A DNA stretch of 64,000 nt from Serpentinimonas barnesii (GTDB lineage Bacteria; Pseudomonadota; Gammaproteobacteria; Burkholderiales; Burkholderiaceae_C), in assembly GCF_000696225.1 (NCBI RefSeq), contig NZ_BAWN01000004.1:1-64000 (forward strand), in the 5' to 3' direction. Positions within the stretch are counted from its first letter, which is position 1; every line of letters starts with the position of its first letter. Below, piece after piece: positions 28,889 to 37,612 of the stretch. Under the pieces are notes generated by a model that ran no database searches, was not told the DNA's origin, and saw only the letters and a program-made list of their open reading frames with translations. A program made the translations under genes and the position numbers.

Positions 28889-29476
28889 TTAATAATCGAG
28901 CTGCCAATCGACCGTGATGCGCCGCGCCGCCAGATCGACCGCATCGACGTAGGCCGAGACAAAGGGAATCATGCGCTCGGCCACTTTGCCCTCGGCGGAC
29001 AGGTACTCTAGGCACAGCACGCTGTGCGGGCCGGTGGTGAGCAGGTCGCGCACCACGCCCATCGGCTCGCCTTGGCGGTTGAATACGTCGAGCCCGATCA
29101 GGTCGACCCAATAAAATTCGTCGCCGCTGGCCGCAGCAGGGAAATCGGCGCGCGCCACGTAAATGCGCGCCCCTTTGAGCGCTTCGGCGGCGTTGCGGTC
29201 GGGCACTTCGGCCAGTTGCGCCACCAAGCCGTCGGCATGGGGCTTGATGCTGTGCACCCGCACCTCGACGCTGCCCTCAAAGGCATCAAAGCCCCTGGCA
29301 AAAGGGGCCTCGGGGGGCAGCAAATACCAGCGCCAGGCATGCAACAAGGCTTCGGGCTTGGCGCTGTGGCAGTGCAAGCGCACCCAGCCCTTGATGCCCC
29401 AGGCCTCTTGGATCCGGCCCAACTCCACCGCGTCGGCAGGCAGCGATGCGGGCTTGAGTCCGGTTAGGGCGACCAT
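28889..29476 (-). CDS. rimM: Ribosome maturation factor RimM
   Basis: Assists assembly of the 30S head with S19. The 195-residue protein has the N-terminal LGRIQEAWGIKGWVRLH and a C-terminal PRC-barrel (EFYWVDLIGLDVFNRQGEPM ... MIPFVSAYVD). ATG 29476 gives the conserved N-terminus. The frame stays open for a further 1.4 kb upstream across rpsP and the AEC gene, but that part is an antisense or out-of-frame shadow. Confidence 0.96.
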   Translation of the reverse strand: MVALTGLKPASLPADAVELGRIQEAWGIKGWVRLHCHSAKPEALLHAWRWYLLPPEAPFARGFDAFEGSVEVRVHSIKPHADGLVAQLAEVPDRNAAEALKGARIYVARADFPAAASGDEFYWVDLIGLDVFNRQGEPMGVVRDLLTTGPHSVLCLEYLSAEGKVAERMIPFVSAYVDAVDLAARRITVDWQLDY

Positions 29477-29532
29477 GGGGCAAGGGGCGGCAAATAACGG
29501 CAAATGGCAGCAGCGCCACAGCCGCAGCCAAA

Positions 29533-29793
29533 TTAGGCCGCGACGGCCGTGGCTTTGGCGGCTTGCTTGAACAGGCGCACCGCGGTGTCGGAGGGCTGCG
29601 CGCCCACGCTCAACCAGTAATTGAGCCGGTCTTGGGCTACCCGCAGCGGCTCTTCGCCACCGGTGGCCATCGGGTTGTAAAAACCGATGCGCTCGATGAA
29701 GTTGCCGTCGCGGCGGCTGCGCTTGTCGGCCACTACGATGTTGTAAAACGGGCGCGCCTTGGCGCCGCCACGGGAGAGTCGAATGACGACCAT
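29533..29793 (-). CDS. rpsP: 30S ribosomal protein S16
   Basis: The 86-residue protein [20 protein letters not shown] is typical S16, with RIGFYNPMA. It is the first gene of rpsP-rimM-trmD-rplS-DUF3422. The start at 29793 follows AGGATTCAACT; an open extension of 21 codons upstream is not conserved. Confidence 0.97.
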   Translation of the reverse strand: MVVIRLSRGGAKARPFYNIVVADKRSRRDGNFIERIGFYNPMATGGEEPLRVAQDRLNYWLSVGAQPSDTAVRLFKQAAKATAVAA

Positions 29794-29892
29794 AGTTGAA
29801 TCCTTCGGGTGGAGCAAAGCCCCACGAAAAAGCCTCGCAACGCCTGAGACACACAACTGACCACCCGGCCAGCGAAACGTTGGGAACCCATG

Positions 29893-29921
29893 ATTGTAGC
29901 CGATGGCCGGTGTCTTCCCAA
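29893..29921 (-). promoter_or_regulatory. Sigma-70 promoter for the rpsP operon
   Basis: On the minus strand TTGGGA (29921-29916) is separated by 17 bases from TACAAT (29898-29893). Predicted transcription starts near 29886, leaving a leader of about 93 bases before rpsP. Confidence 0.6.
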
Positions 29922-29925
29922 AATA

Positions 29926-30897
29926 TTAGAGATCCACCAGCCACGACAGCAGCAGCATCCAGCCGCTGAGCGTGAGCAGCGCCAGCAGGGTCGAGACGCC
30001 CATCGTCGCGGTCGTCAAATCCTGCACCACCCGGTAGCGCTGCGCGAACAAATACACATTGGCCCCCACCGGCAAGCCGGCCGCCACCACCAGCACCACC
30101 AAGGCCAGGCCCTCGATCCCAAAAGCCCAGGCGCTGGCACCCACCATCAAGGGCAGCAGCAGGTTCTTGCTCAGGGCCAGCCCCAGCGCCGGCTGCCAGT
30201 GGCCGCACAGGCTCAGGCCCGCCAGGCTTACCCCCACCAGCACCAGCGCCAGCGGGCCAAAGGCGCTGCCCAGCAGTTGCAGCGGCAGCTGCACCACTTG
30301 CGGCAGCGCCCAGCCAGTCTGGGCAAACAGCAGCCCGCAAATGATGGGCAGCGGCACCGGGTGGATGAGGGCGCTTTTGATGGCCGAGGCGGCGATCCGA
30401 ACGATGCGCTGCGGCGTCAAGGGGCTGGCATGCTGTGCGCCCTCCTCGCGCGCCTGCGCCAATTCCAACAAGATCGTCGCCGCCGTGAGCAGCACCAGCG
30501 AGTGCACCGAAATCAGCGTCAGCAGCGTCACCAGCCCGTCTTGCCCATAGGCCAGCTTGACCAGCATGATGCCGATCATGACCAAATTGCTGAAGGTGCC
30601 CGCCAAGGCCAGCACCACGCTGCGGCAGCTCAGGCCGCGCAACAGCACGCTGAACCCAAACAGCAACCCGACCGCCACAAAATAGGCCCCGACCGGGCGC
30701 AAGTCGAGCTCGTCGATCTGCACCGTGCTCATGGTGGTAAACAGCAGCGCCGGGCCCAGCACCAAAAACACCAGGTTCGACAAATCCTGCACCGATGCGC
30801 TGCGAATCCAGCGCATCTGGCCGGCCAGGTAGCCGACTCCGATCAGCAAAAAAACCGGAGTCAGCGACAAAAAAACGGGGTGTTCGGTCAAAGCCAC
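29926..30897 (-). CDS. AEC family (auxin efflux carrier-like) transporter
   Basis: The protein of about 323 residues is almost entirely hydrophobic helices (for example LSLTPVFLLIGVGYLAGQM; LIHPVPLPIICGLLFAQTGW; GVSTLLALLTLSGWMLLLSW), two five-helix halves as in the AEC/BART superfamily, which moves organic anions. The start is set at a GTG (30897) just before TEHPVFL; a TTG at 30891 is equally possible. A longer open frame upstream overlaps msrA and is not credible. Substrate unknown. Confidence 0.82.
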   Translation of the reverse strand: MALTEHPVFLSLTPVFLLIGVGYLAGQMRWIRSASVQDLSNLVFLVLGPALLFTTMSTVQIDELDLRPVGAYFVAVGLLFGFSVLLRGLSCRSVVLALAGTFSNLVMIGIMLVKLAYGQDGLVTLLTLISVHSLVLLTAATILLELAQAREEGAQHASPLTPQRIVRIAASAIKSALIHPVPLPIICGLLFAQTGWALPQVVQLPLQLLGSAFGPLALVLVGVSLAGLSLCGHWQPALGLALSKNLLLPLMVGASAWAFGIEGLALVVLVVAAGLPVGANVYLFAQRYRVVQDLTTATMGVSTLLALLTLSGWMLLLSWLVDL

Positions 30898-30961
30898 CGC
30901 CAGAGTGTAGCCAAGCCCGGCACGCTTCCTTGGCCAAGAACGGCCCGTATGGTCCTGGCTG

Positions 30962-31558
30962 TCAGCGCAGCCACTGCGCAAACTGCTGGCGCAAGTGGCG
31001 CACCTTGGGTGCGGCCACCGCCAGGCAGTAGCCGTGCTCCGGATGGCGGGCAAAAAAGCGCTGGTGCTCGGCTTCGGCGGGGTCAAAGCGCTGCAGCGCC
31101 ACGAGCTCGGTGACGATCGGCGCCCCAAAGGCGTCGGCGGCTTGCAGCTCGGCCATCAAGTCGCGCGCCACCTGCGCTTGCTCAGGCTGTGTCCAGTAAA
31201 TACCGCTGCGGTACTGGCTGCCCACGTCGGCCCCTTGGCGGTTTAGGCTGGTCGGGTCGTGGGTGGCGAAAAAAATCTGCAGCAAGCTGCGCAGATCGAT
31301 TTGTTCCGGGTCGTACACCAAACGCAGCGCCTCGGCGTGGCCGCTGCGGCCGCTGCAGACCTGCTCGTAGCTGGGCTGGGGCCAGTGGCCATTGGCGTAG
31401 CCCGACTCCAGTTCCAGCACGCCGCGCACGCGCTCAAACACCGCTTCGGTGCACCAAAAACAGCCACCCGCCAGCACCAGCGTTGGCAAGCGACCCCGCT
31501 CGGGGTCGGGGCCGCCGGTTGCGACAAGGGATGATGGGGGGGCAGATGTTGCAGTCAT
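30962..31558 (-). CDS. msrA: Peptide-methionine (S)-S-oxide reductase MsrA
   Basis: Repairs oxidised methionine. The 198-residue protein has the catalytic GCFWC motif (about residues 32-36), YANGHWPQPSYEQVCSG and the C-terminal HQRFFARHPEHGYC with a further Cys. It is divergent from the hydrogenase operon. Confidence 0.96.
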   Translation of the reverse strand: MTATSAPPSSLVATGGPDPERGRLPTLVLAGGCFWCTEAVFERVRGVLELESGYANGHWPQPSYEQVCSGRSGHAEALRLVYDPEQIDLRSLLQIFFATHDPTSLNRQGADVGSQYRSGIYWTQPEQAQVARDLMAELQAADAFGAPIVTELVALQRFDPAEAEHQRFFARHPEHGYCLAVAAPKVRHLRQQFAQWLR

Positions 31559-31785
31559 TTGATCAAGCGCAAACCTTTGTAGGGCGGCACAGGGAAGAAT
31601 GGTTCGTGTGAAATTTGTTGATTTCAGCGAAGGTTAAACTTGTTACCACCCGATCACCACAGTGAAAGGTTGGTTTCCACATGGGCAGCAGAGCTATCTT
31701 AGCGCGCACCCCAGAGAAAAAAAAACTTTAAATGCCACAAGGAGTTGAAAAACTGGCCAAGGGTAAACACGGACCACCCCCAAAC

Positions 31786-31801
31786 TGGCCCCTTTGTTGC
31801 G
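31786..31801 (+). promoter_or_regulatory. Sigma-54 (-24/-12) promoter of the hox operon
   Basis: TGGCCCCTTTGTTGCG has GG (31787-31788) and GC (31799-31800) exactly ten bases apart with the flanking T and TT of the consensus. Predicted start near 31812 gives an 88-base leader to hoxF. The region upstream (31605-31740) is AT-richer than its surroundings, with an IHF-like sequence on the minus strand (31611-31624). The related Ralstonia soluble hydrogenase operon is sigma-54 dependent through HoxA; no hoxA gene lies in this window. Confidence 0.75.
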
Positions 31802-31899
31802 TGAACCCAGACACGGTAACAGCGCGAGACAAGCTGGTCGCAAGGCGAGCAGCGCACGCAGCCCAAGCCGTCACCCAACTTAGAACAGAAAGGATTCCA

Positions 31900-33717
31900 A
31901 TGGAGCAAGCCATTCAATCGATGCTGGAGCGCTACCGCAGTGACCGCACCCGGCTGATCGACATGTTGTGGGAGTTGCAGTGGCAACACGGCCACATACC
32001 CGCACAAGCCCTGCCCCCACTGGCGGCTGGCCTCAACCTGTCGGTGCTCGATGTCCGTGAAACGGCGTCGTTTTACCACTTTTTCCGGCTCGAACCCTCG
32101 GGCAAGTACGTTTTTTACCTCTGCAACTCGGTGCTGGCCAAACTCAACGGCTTCGACGCCGTGCGCGAGGCGCTCGAGCGCGAAACCGGAGCCCGTTTTG
32201 GCCAACCCAACCCCGATGGCCTGTTTGGTTTGTTCGAGACGCCCTGCATCGGCCTGAGCGACCAAGAGCCGGCCATGATGCTCGACAAGGTGGTGTTTAC
32301 GCGCCTGACGCCGAGCAAAATCGCCGACATCGTCGAACAGCTCAGGCAAGGCAAAACCCCGGAAGAGATTGCCAACCCAGCCGGACTGCCCACCGACCAA
32401 CTGGCTTATGTGGAATCGATGGTCGAGTCCAACGTACGCACCCAGCGCCCGATATTCTTTAGGGGCAAGCTCGACTTGGGCACGGCGTTGGAGCAAATGC
32501 TCGCCGATGAGCCCAGTCAGGTGATCGACTCGGTGACGGCCTCCAAGCTGCGCGGGCGCGGCGGCGCGGGTTTTTCCACGGGCTTGAAGTGGCGCTTGTG
32601 CCGCGACGCCTGGGGCGAGAGCAAAACCATCATCTGCAACGCCGATGAGGCCGAACCCGGCACCTTCAAAGACCGGGTGCTGCTCACGCGCTCGCCCAAG
32701 CAGGTGTTTTTTGGCATGGTGGCTGCGGCCTACGGCATTGGGGCCAGCACCGGCATCCTGTATTTGCGCGCCGAGTATTACTACCTGAAAGACTACTTGG
32801 AAGCCCAGTTGCAACAAATGCGCGACCAAGGCATGCTCGGGTGCAACATTGGCGGCAAAGCCGGGTTTGACTTCGACATCCGCATCCAGATGGCGGCCGG
32901 CGCCTACATTTGCGGCGAAGAAACGGCGCTGATCGAATCGTGCGAAGGCAAGCGCGGCACACCGCGCCTCAAACCGCCCTACCCGATCCAGAAAGGCTAT
33001 CTGGGCCAGCCAACCAGTGTCAACAACGTCGAGACCTTCGCCTGCGTCAGCCACATCTTGGCTGAGGGCGCGGCTTGGTTTCGCAGCTTTGGCACGGCCG
33101 AATCCTCTGGCACGCGGCTGCTCAGCGTAGCGGGCGACTGCAGCAAGCCGGGCATTTACGAAGTCGAATGGGGCACCAGCGTCAACCAGGTGCTGCGCAT
33201 GGCAGGCGCCTACGGTGCCATGGCGGTGCAGATCAGCGGCCCCTCGGGCGATTGCGTGTCGGTGGAAAAAGACGGTGAGCGCCTGCTCGGCTATGAGGAT
33301 TTGTCGTGCAACGGCGCCTTCACGATTTTCAACAAGCAGCGCGACCTGCTCTGGATCGTGCGCGAGCACATGCAGTTCTTTGTCGATGAGTCGTGCGGCA
33401 TCTGCGTGCCGTGCCGGGCCGGCAACGTCGATTTGCTGCACAAGATGGACCGCTTGATTGCCGGCCGCGGCTGCCAGCAAGACCTCGACGAGGCGGTGCA
33501 ATGGGGCGCTGTGGTGCGCAACACCAGCCGCTGCGGTTTGGGCGCGACCTCGCCCAAACCCATCCTGACCACGCTGAGCCGGTTTCCAGAGGCCTACCAG
33601 GTCAGGCTGGCCAAACCCAGTGGTCCCTTGCTGCCCTCGTTCGATCTCGATGCGGCCTTGGCGGGCTACGCCGAAGCCAGCCAGGCACTGAAAGTAAAAC
33701 TGGAGACCAGCACATGA
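31900..33717 (+). CDS. hoxF: NAD-reducing hydrogenase, diaphorase subunit HoxF
   Basis: The 605-residue subunit binds FMN and NAD and reduces NAD with electrons from H2. It is a fusion of a NuoE-like N-terminal domain (to about 150) and a NuoF-like domain with the FMN loop GRGGAGFSTGLKW, NAD-site GAYICGEETALIESCEG and [4Fe-4S] ligands SCGICVPCRAG plus RCGLG. In the NuoE-like part only two of the usual four Cys are visible (YLCNS, TPCIG), so its cluster is probably lost. ATG 31900 follows AAAGGA; the frame is open 56 codons upstream across the promoter. It overlaps hoxU by ATGA. Confidence 0.95.
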   Translation: MEQAIQSMLERYRSDRTRLIDMLWELQWQHGHIPAQALPPLAAGLNLSVLDVRETASFYHFFRLEPSGKYVFYLCNSVLAKLNGFDAVREALERETGARFGQPNPDGLFGLFETPCIGLSDQEPAMMLDKVVFTRLTPSKIADIVEQLRQGKTPEEIANPAGLPTDQLAYVESMVESNVRTQRPIFFRGKLDLGTALEQMLADEPSQVIDSVTASKLRGRGGAGFSTGLKWRLCRDAWGESKTIICNADEAEPGTFKDRVLLTRSPKQVFFGMVAAAYGIGASTGILYLRAEYYYLKDYLEAQLQQMRDQGMLGCNIGGKAGFDFDIRIQMAAGAYICGEETALIESCEGKRGTPRLKPPYPIQKGYLGQPTSVNNVETFACVSHILAEGAAWFRSFGTAESSGTRLLSVAGDCSKPGIYEVEWGTSVNQVLRMAGAYGAMAVQISGPSGDCVSVEKDGERLLGYEDLSCNGAFTIFNKQRDLLWIVREHMQFFVDESCGICVPCRAGNVDLLHKMDRLIAGRGCQQDLDEAVQWGAVVRNTSRCGLGATSPKPILTTLSRFPEAYQVRLAKPSGPLLPSFDLDAALAGYAEASQALKVKLETST

Positions 33718-34436
33718 AAATCGAAATCACCATCGATGGGCAGCCGGTGCAAACCGAATTGGGCCGCACCTTGGTCGATGTGGCGGCCGAAGTCGGGGTG
33801 TTCATCCCCACTTTGTGCTACGTCAAGGACAAGCCCTGCTTGGGCACGTGCCGGGTGTGCTCGGTCAAGGTCAACGGCACCGTCAGCGCCTCGTGCACCG
33901 TGCGGGTGGCCAACGGCATGCAAGTGGAGGTCAATACCCCGGCCTTGGTGGACTCCCGCAAAGCACTGGTCGAGTTTTTGTTTGCCGAAGGCAACCACAA
34001 CTGCCCCAGTTGCGAGAAAAGCGGGCGCTGCCAGTTGCAGGCGGTGGGTTACGAGTCCGACATGATGGTCTCGCGCTTCCCTTACCGCTTTCCGGTGCGC
34101 GAAAACAGCCCGGGCAGCGACAAAATCTGGCTCGAGCGCGACCGCTGCATTTTCTGCCAGCGCTGCGTCGAGTACGTGCGCGACCAAGAAACGGGCCAAA
34201 AGATTTTCAGCATCAGCGGCCGCGGTGGATCGTCGCGCATCGAAATGGACGTGGAACTGGCCAACCGCATGAGCGAGGAACAGGTCAAGGAGGCGGTCGA
34301 ACTGTGCCCAGTCGGCACCATTTTGCAAAAGCGCGTGGGCCACGATGTGCCCATCGGACAGCGCAAATACGAAATTCAAACGCTGCGCGCGCGCAGCCTC
34401 AACATTGAAGGAGCCAAGAATGAGCCACGCAGCTGA
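33714..34436 (+). CDS. hoxU: NAD-reducing hydrogenase subunit HoxU
   Basis: The 240-residue iron-sulfur subunit wires the hydrogenase to the diaphorase. It has an N-terminal [2Fe-2S] site (LCYVKDKPCLGTCRVCS), a His/Cys-ligated cluster motif (HNCPSCEKSGRC) and a [4Fe-4S] set (CIFCQRC ... CPVG), as in the N-terminal part of NuoG. The start overlaps the hoxF stop and the 3' end overlaps hoxY by 17 bases. Confidence 0.95.
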   Translation: MKIEITIDGQPVQTELGRTLVDVAAEVGVFIPTLCYVKDKPCLGTCRVCSVKVNGTVSASCTVRVANGMQVEVNTPALVDSRKALVEFLFAEGNHNCPSCEKSGRCQLQAVGYESDMMVSRFPYRFPVRENSPGSDKIWLERDRCIFCQRCVEYVRDQETGQKIFSISGRGGSSRIEMDVELANRMSEEQVKEAVELCPVGTILQKRVGHDVPIGQRKYEIQTLRARSLNIEGAKNEPRS

Positions 34437-35058
34437 AGCCCTAGCCGGGCAGGAGTTCTCGCACGACCTCCCCATCACCCCGCTGGCCCCGGCTTTGATC
34501 GCCGGCCGAGCCGGCAAGATCAAAGTTGCCACCATCGGGCTGTGCGGCTGCTGGGGTTGCACCCTGTCGCTGCTGGACCTCGATGAGCGCTTGTTTGCGC
34601 TGCTCGACAAGGTGACCATCCTGCGCTCGTCCATCACCGACATGAAGCGCATCACCGAGCGCTGCGTGGTCGGTTTCGTCGAGGGCGGCGTGGCCAACGA
34701 GGAAAACATCGAAACGCTGGAGCATTTCCGCGAGAATTGCGACGTGCTGATCTCGGTCGGCGCTTGCGCGGTGTGGGGCGGCGTGCCGGCCATGCGCAAC
34801 GTGGTGCCGCTGTCCGAATGCCTGATCGAGGCCTACGTGGATTCGCCCACCGCCGTTCCAGGCATCAAGCCCATCATCCCGCTGCACCCCGACATTCCGC
34901 GCATCACCACCAAGGTGTATCCTTGCCACGAAGTGGTCAAAATGGACTACTTCATCCCCGGCTGCCCGCCCGACGGCGATGCCATCTTCAAGGTGCTCGA
35001 CGATTTGGTCAACGGCCGCCCGTTCGACCTGCCGATCTCGATCAACCGCTACGACTAA
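34420..35058 (+). CDS. hoxY: NAD-reducing hydrogenase small subunit HoxY
   Basis: The 212-residue small subunit carries the single [4Fe-4S] cluster next to the active site; ligands are in CGCWGC, GACAVWGG and the GCPPD region. There is no Tat signal, in line with a cytoplasmic enzyme. A ribosome site AAGGAG lies within the end of hoxU. Confidence 0.95.
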   Translation: MSHAAEALAGQEFSHDLPITPLAPALIAGRAGKIKVATIGLCGCWGCTLSLLDLDERLFALLDKVTILRSSITDMKRITERCVVGFVEGGVANEENIETLEHFRENCDVLISVGACAVWGGVPAMRNVVPLSECLIEAYVDSPTAVPGIKPIIPLHPDIPRITTKVYPCHEVVKMDYFIPGCPPDGDAIFKVLDDLVNGRPFDLPISINRYD

Positions 35059-35080
35059 AACCGCTGCAGGAGCTACAAAC

Positions 35081-36547
35081 ATGAGCAGAAAATTGGTCAT
35101 TGACCCCGTCACCCGAATCGAAGGGCACGGCAAGGTGGTGGTGCATCTGGACGACGACAACAATGTTGTCGATGCCAAGTTGCACGTGGTGGAGTTTCGC
35201 GGCTTCGAGCGCTTCATCCAAGGCCACCCCTACTGGGAAGCGCCGATGCTGCTGCAGCGCATCTGCGGCATCTGCTTCGTCAGCCACCACCTGTGCGGCG
35301 CCAAAGCGCTCGACGACATCGTGGGGCTGGGCCTCAAGCAGGGCTTTCAAGTCACGCCGACGGCCGAAAAAATGCGCCGTCTCGGCCACTACGCGCAGAT
35401 GCTGCAATCGCACCAGACCGCGTACTTCTACCTGATCGTGCCCGAAATGATGTTTGGCATGGACGCCGCACCCGAGCAGCGCAACATCGAAGGCCTGATC
35501 GAAGCCAACCCGGAGCTGGTCAAGCGCGCCGTGATGCTGCGCAAATGGGGCCAAGAGATGCTGGTGGCGGTGTTCGGCAAGAAGATGCACGGCATCAGCT
35601 CCATACCTGGCGGCGTCAACAAAAACCTCAGCGTTGCCGAGCGCGACCGCTTCCTCAACGGGGCGCCGGGTTTGCTTTCCATGCAGCAAGTGATCGATTA
35701 CTCGATCGAGGGCCTGCAGTTGTTCTACGACTTCCACGAAAAGAACCGCCAGCAGGTGGACAGCTTTGGCGTGGTGCCGGCGCTCGACATGTGCCTGGTC
35801 GATGGCAACGGCGACGTGGACTACTACCACGGCAACCTGCGCGTCACCGATGGCCAGAAAAAAGTGGTGGCCGAGTTCGACTACCACGACTACCTGAACC
35901 ACTTCTCCGAGGCCGTGGAGGAGTGGAGCTACATGAAGTTCCCCTTCCTCAAGGGGCTGGGGCGCGAGGGCGGTTCGGTGCGGGTGGGGCCACTGGGGCG
36001 CATGAACGTGACGCGTTCGCTCTCTACGCCGCTGGCGCAAGAGGCGCTGGAGCGCTTCCATGCCTACACCAAGGGCAAAGCCAACAACATGACGCTGCAC
36101 TACAACTGGGCGCGGGCGATCGAGATCTTGCACGCCGCCGAAATCATCCAAGGCCTGCTGCACGACCCGGACTTGCAAAAAGACCAGTTGCTGCTCACCC
36201 CCGCCCCGGGGGCTTGGAGCGGCGAAGGGGTGGGCGTGGTGGAAGCCCCGCGCGGCACCCTGCTGCACCACTACCGCGCCAATGAAAGCGGCGAGATCAC
36301 CTCGGCCAACCTGATCGTGGCCACCACGCAGAACAATCAAGTGATCAACCGCACCGTGCGCAGCGTGGCCGAAGACTACTTGGGCGGGCGCGCCGAAATC
36401 ACCGAAGGCATGATGAACGCGCTCGAAGTGGGCATACGCGCCTACGACCCCTGTTTGAGCTGCGCCACCCATGCGCTGGGCAAGATGCCGCTGCAAGTCA
36501 CGGTGTTTGATTCGAGCGGGAACCTGGTCGATGAACGCGCCCGCTGA
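35081..36547 (+). CDS. hoxH: NAD-reducing hydrogenase large subunit HoxH
   Basis: The 488-residue large subunit holds the NiFe(CN)2CO site. Both nickel motifs are intact: L1 RICGICFVSHH (about residues 60-70) and L2 DPCLSCATH near the C-terminus. After the L2 His there is a 24-residue tail (ALGKMPLQ ... DERAR), expected to be removed by the HoxW protease. RBS GCAGGAG precedes ATG 35081. It overlaps hoxW by 17 bases. Confidence 0.97.
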   Translation: MSRKLVIDPVTRIEGHGKVVVHLDDDNNVVDAKLHVVEFRGFERFIQGHPYWEAPMLLQRICGICFVSHHLCGAKALDDIVGLGLKQGFQVTPTAEKMRRLGHYAQMLQSHQTAYFYLIVPEMMFGMDAAPEQRNIEGLIEANPELVKRAVMLRKWGQEMLVAVFGKKMHGISSIPGGVNKNLSVAERDRFLNGAPGLLSMQQVIDYSIEGLQLFYDFHEKNRQQVDSFGVVPALDMCLVDGNGDVDYYHGNLRVTDGQKKVVAEFDYHDYLNHFSEAVEEWSYMKFPFLKGLGREGGSVRVGPLGRMNVTRSLSTPLAQEALERFHAYTKGKANNMTLHYNWARAIEILHAAEIIQGLLHDPDLQKDQLLLTPAPGAWSGEGVGVVEAPRGTLLHHYRANESGEITSANLIVATTQNNQVINRTVRSVAEDYLGGRAEITEGMMNALEVGIRAYDPCLSCATHALGKMPLQVTVFDSSGNLVDERAR

Positions 36548-37022
36548 AAGCCTGCGGCTGGCCGACTTCGACCAGCCCTCGGCCCTCATCTACGGCATTG
36601 GCAACATTGGGCGCCAAGACGACGGCTTGGGCTGGGCCTTCATCGACTGGCTTGAGGAGCAAGGCTTGTGTCCGCAAGCCGACCTGATGCGCCACTACCA
36701 GTTGCAGCTCGAAGACGCCGAACTGATCAGCCACAAAGAGCGGGTGTTGTTTGTCGATGCCAGCGTGGAAGCGGGGCTGGAATCGTTCGAGTTGCGGCGC
36801 GTCGAGCCACGGCTTGATTACAGCTTCACCTCGCACGCCATTTCCATCGCCTCCATCGTGGCGACCTGCCGCACCTGCTTTGGCCGCACACCCGAGGTGT
36901 ATGTGCTGGCCATACGCGGTTACGAGTGGGAACTGCAAACCGGCCTGAGCGCGCCCGCGCTGCTCAACCTGCAAGCGGCCCAACACCATTTGCAGCCCGC
37001 TTGTGCCACCGAATCCACTTAA
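36531..37022 (+). CDS. hoxW: Hydrogenase maturation endopeptidase HoxW
   Basis: The 163-residue protein has the nickel-sensing protease motif GIGNIGRQDDGLGW and VLFVDASVEAG, as in the HoxW/HycI family, and would clip the HoxH C-terminal tail once nickel is inserted. The ATG at 36531 lies inside hoxH; a longer open frame upstream is not conserved. Confidence 0.92.
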   Translation: MNAPAESLRLADFDQPSALIYGIGNIGRQDDGLGWAFIDWLEEQGLCPQADLMRHYQLQLEDAELISHKERVLFVDASVEAGLESFELRRVEPRLDYSFTSHAISIASIVATCRTCFGRTPEVYVLAIRGYEWELQTGLSAPALLNLQAAQHHLQPACATEST

Positions 37023-37043
37023 CTTTTACCATTGGAGCGCATC

Positions 37044-37547
37044 ATGCAAGAACGAGAAGTTGAACGCATCGCCAACCTGATCTACCAGGCCCCCTTGGGT
37101 GAATACATTGGCCGCGACGGGGCTGCCATCATGGCCGCCCATGCCGGGAGCGAGCTGCGGGTGAAAGATCAGGAATTCCTGTTCCACCAAGGCGACATGA
37201 CCAACAGCTTTTACATCGTCACCGAAGGCCGGCTGGGCTTGGTGCGCGAAAAAACCGAGACCCGGCGCGAAATCACCGTCCACGTGCTGGAAAAAGGCGA
37301 TTTGGTCGGGGAGCTGAGCTTTATCGACCAGACTCCTCACGACCTCTCGGTGCGCGCCCTGGGCAATGCCGCAGTGCTGTGCTTCAAGGCCGGCGATATC
37401 CAGCCGCTGATCACCCAGCATCCGCAACTGGTTTACAACTTCATGCGCGCCGTGGTCAAGCGCGTGCATGCGGTGGTGACCACGCTGGCCGAGCACGAGA
37501 TGGAGTTGCAGCAGTACATCCAGACTGGCGGGCGCGGGCGCATGTAA
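37044..37547 (+). CDS. hoxI: HoxI-like cyclic-nucleotide-binding-fold subunit of the soluble hydrogenase
   Basis: The 167-residue protein is a single cNMP-binding-type beta-roll (FHQGDMTNSFYIVTEGRLGL; KGDLVGELSFIDQTPHD) without a helix-turn-helix. In Ralstonia eutropha the same-position gene hoxI encodes a dimer attached to HoxFUYH that provides an NADPH entry site for reductive activation. Gene order hoxFUYHWI is identical here. ATG 37044 was chosen over an in-frame TTG at 37032. Confidence 0.85.
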   Translation: MQEREVERIANLIYQAPLGEYIGRDGAAIMAAHAGSELRVKDQEFLFHQGDMTNSFYIVTEGRLGLVREKTETRREITVHVLEKGDLVGELSFIDQTPHDLSVRALGNAAVLCFKAGDIQPLITQHPQLVYNFMRAVVKRVHAVVTTLAEHEMELQQYIQTGGRGRM

Positions 37548-37612
37548 AAACGGGTGCTTGCGGGCGGCGGTGGGCCAAACCTTGGCGTGTTTTCTGCTAA
37601 GGTACGGCCGTT

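Noticed and set aside
29477-30937. Long upstream extension of the rimM frame
   Set aside because: It runs through rpsP and the AEC transporter in another frame and lacks conserved sequence; rimM starts at 29476.
31732-31899. Longer hoxF start
   Set aside because: The extension covers the sigma-54 promoter and is not like HoxF; ATG 31900 has a good ribosome binding site and the family N-terminus.
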